Assembly (NCBI RefSeq): GCF_000018865.1
Contig: NC_010175.1
Coordinates: 3,596,001-3,660,000, forward strand
Length of the DNA: 64,000 nucleotides
Direction of reading: 5' to 3'
From: Chloroflexus aurantiacus J-10-fl
GTDB taxonomy: Bacteria; Chloroflexota; Chloroflexia; Chloroflexales; Chloroflexaceae
Positions 63,734 to 64,000 of the stretch are shown piece by piece (positions within the stretch are counted from its first letter, which is position 1; every line of letters begins with the position of its first letter). Position numbers and translations under genes: made by a program. The notes below the pieces were generated by a model. It was not told the DNA's origin. It worked only from the letters and a program-made list of their open reading frames with translations, and did not search any database.

Positions 63734-64000
63734 ATGAGCGAATCAACCATTTCCATCCTTACCCTCGAACAGGTTCGCCAGCTCCGGCGCTTTTTTCTCT
63801 GGGTAGCCGGAATTGTCGGGATTGTCGCAATCGTTGCGACAGTGTCTGCGGCAATCTGGCGCACTCCCACCCTGATTGCGCTCATGATCCTGGATTGGGT
63901 ATTGGTGGTTGGCCTCTTACAGGCATGGGCACAGACGCGCAGCGGTCAGGTGCGCGTCGCGTTAATGACTTCGTTTATTGCCCTCGTTCTGTATGGGCTA
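63734..64000 (+). CDS. Membrane protein, N-terminal part (runs off the window)
   Basis: ATG at 63734 after GAGGAAG-like AGGAAGAG. The 89 visible residues have a short soluble start (SESTISILTLEQVRQLRR) and three hydrophobic segments at about 19-38, 43-62 and 73-89. The frame is open at the window end. The layout suits the sensor part of a histidine kinase or cyclase, but nothing diagnostic is visible. Confidence 0.75.
   Translation, partial: MSESTISILTLEQVRQLRRFFLWVAGIVGIVAIVATVSAAIWRTPTLIALMILDWVLVVGLLQAWAQTRSGQVRVALMTSFIALVLYGL

Overview
The window looks like chromosomal DNA from a filamentous anoxygenic phototroph of the phylum Chloroflexota, most likely Chloroflexus. This rests on gene content and style: a T-box-controlled GxHH-type IleRS, rny next to spoVS, DUF4058 proteins, a NYN/LOTUS protein, and long intergenic regions packed with palindromic repeats. 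It is inference; no rRNA or photosynthesis gene is present to prove it.

Layout. 1-12 kb holds housekeeping genes on the plus strand: a universal stress protein tail, an EF-G-like GTPase, a T-box leader with ileS, an HtrA-type lipoprotein protease, hisD with a YggT protein, and an MFS/spermidine-synthase fusion. An HNH protein and a YraN protein follow after a GC-rich, possibly structured leader. 13.1-26.5 kb is a defence island bordered on both sides by tandem repeats: SNF2-type helicase (DUF3883), DUF1156 DNA methylase, AAA/DUF3696 ATPase, PIN nuclease, and a HEPN_Swt1-DUF499 ATPase. The helicase, methylase and DUF499 ATPase resemble the helicase-methylase-ATPase (Hma) type of system; the ATPase-PIN pair sits embedded between methylase and DUF499 gene. 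The methylase gene itself carries an in-frame 570-bp insert with inverted repeats at its ends and a complete four-helix-bundle (23S-IVS/S23 family) gene inside, plus two small in-frame palindromic inserts.

26.5-34.6 kb is a minus-strand block: lipid-kinase-like protein, trpB, a cysteine-free membrane-anchored Trm112-like protein, metallophosphoesterase, trpF, NYN/LOTUS protein and a glycosyltransferase. 34.7-38.3 kb is an ABC-2 exporter operon with its TetR repressor, a strong sigma-70-like promoter and a 30-bp perfect palindromic operator. 38.5-47.3 kb holds an inositol-phosphatase-like protein and a radical SAM protein, rimI (convergent, overlapping), a duplicated-domain lipoprotein, two nearly identical DUF4058 genes, rny and spoVS.

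48-53 kb has a cNMP/CBS/DUF294 nucleotidyltransferase, a DnaQ-like exonuclease and an SLC13-type permease. 53-59.5 kb is a LacI-controlled sugar ABC importer with a GH32 beta-fructosidase, a likely sucrose/fructan uptake locus. The end holds an unusual ParB-like protein, repeats, an SDR dehydrogenase and the start of a membrane protein.

Intergenic repeats are the other main theme. Two copies of a ~350-bp MITE-like element with 12-bp inverted ends are intact (50.9 and 54.5 kb) and several are degenerate. Three hairpin families (TAGGGGC..GCCCCTA; CTGGGAG..CCCAG; TGCGGCAGC..GCTGCCGCA) show paired arm changes that keep the stem.
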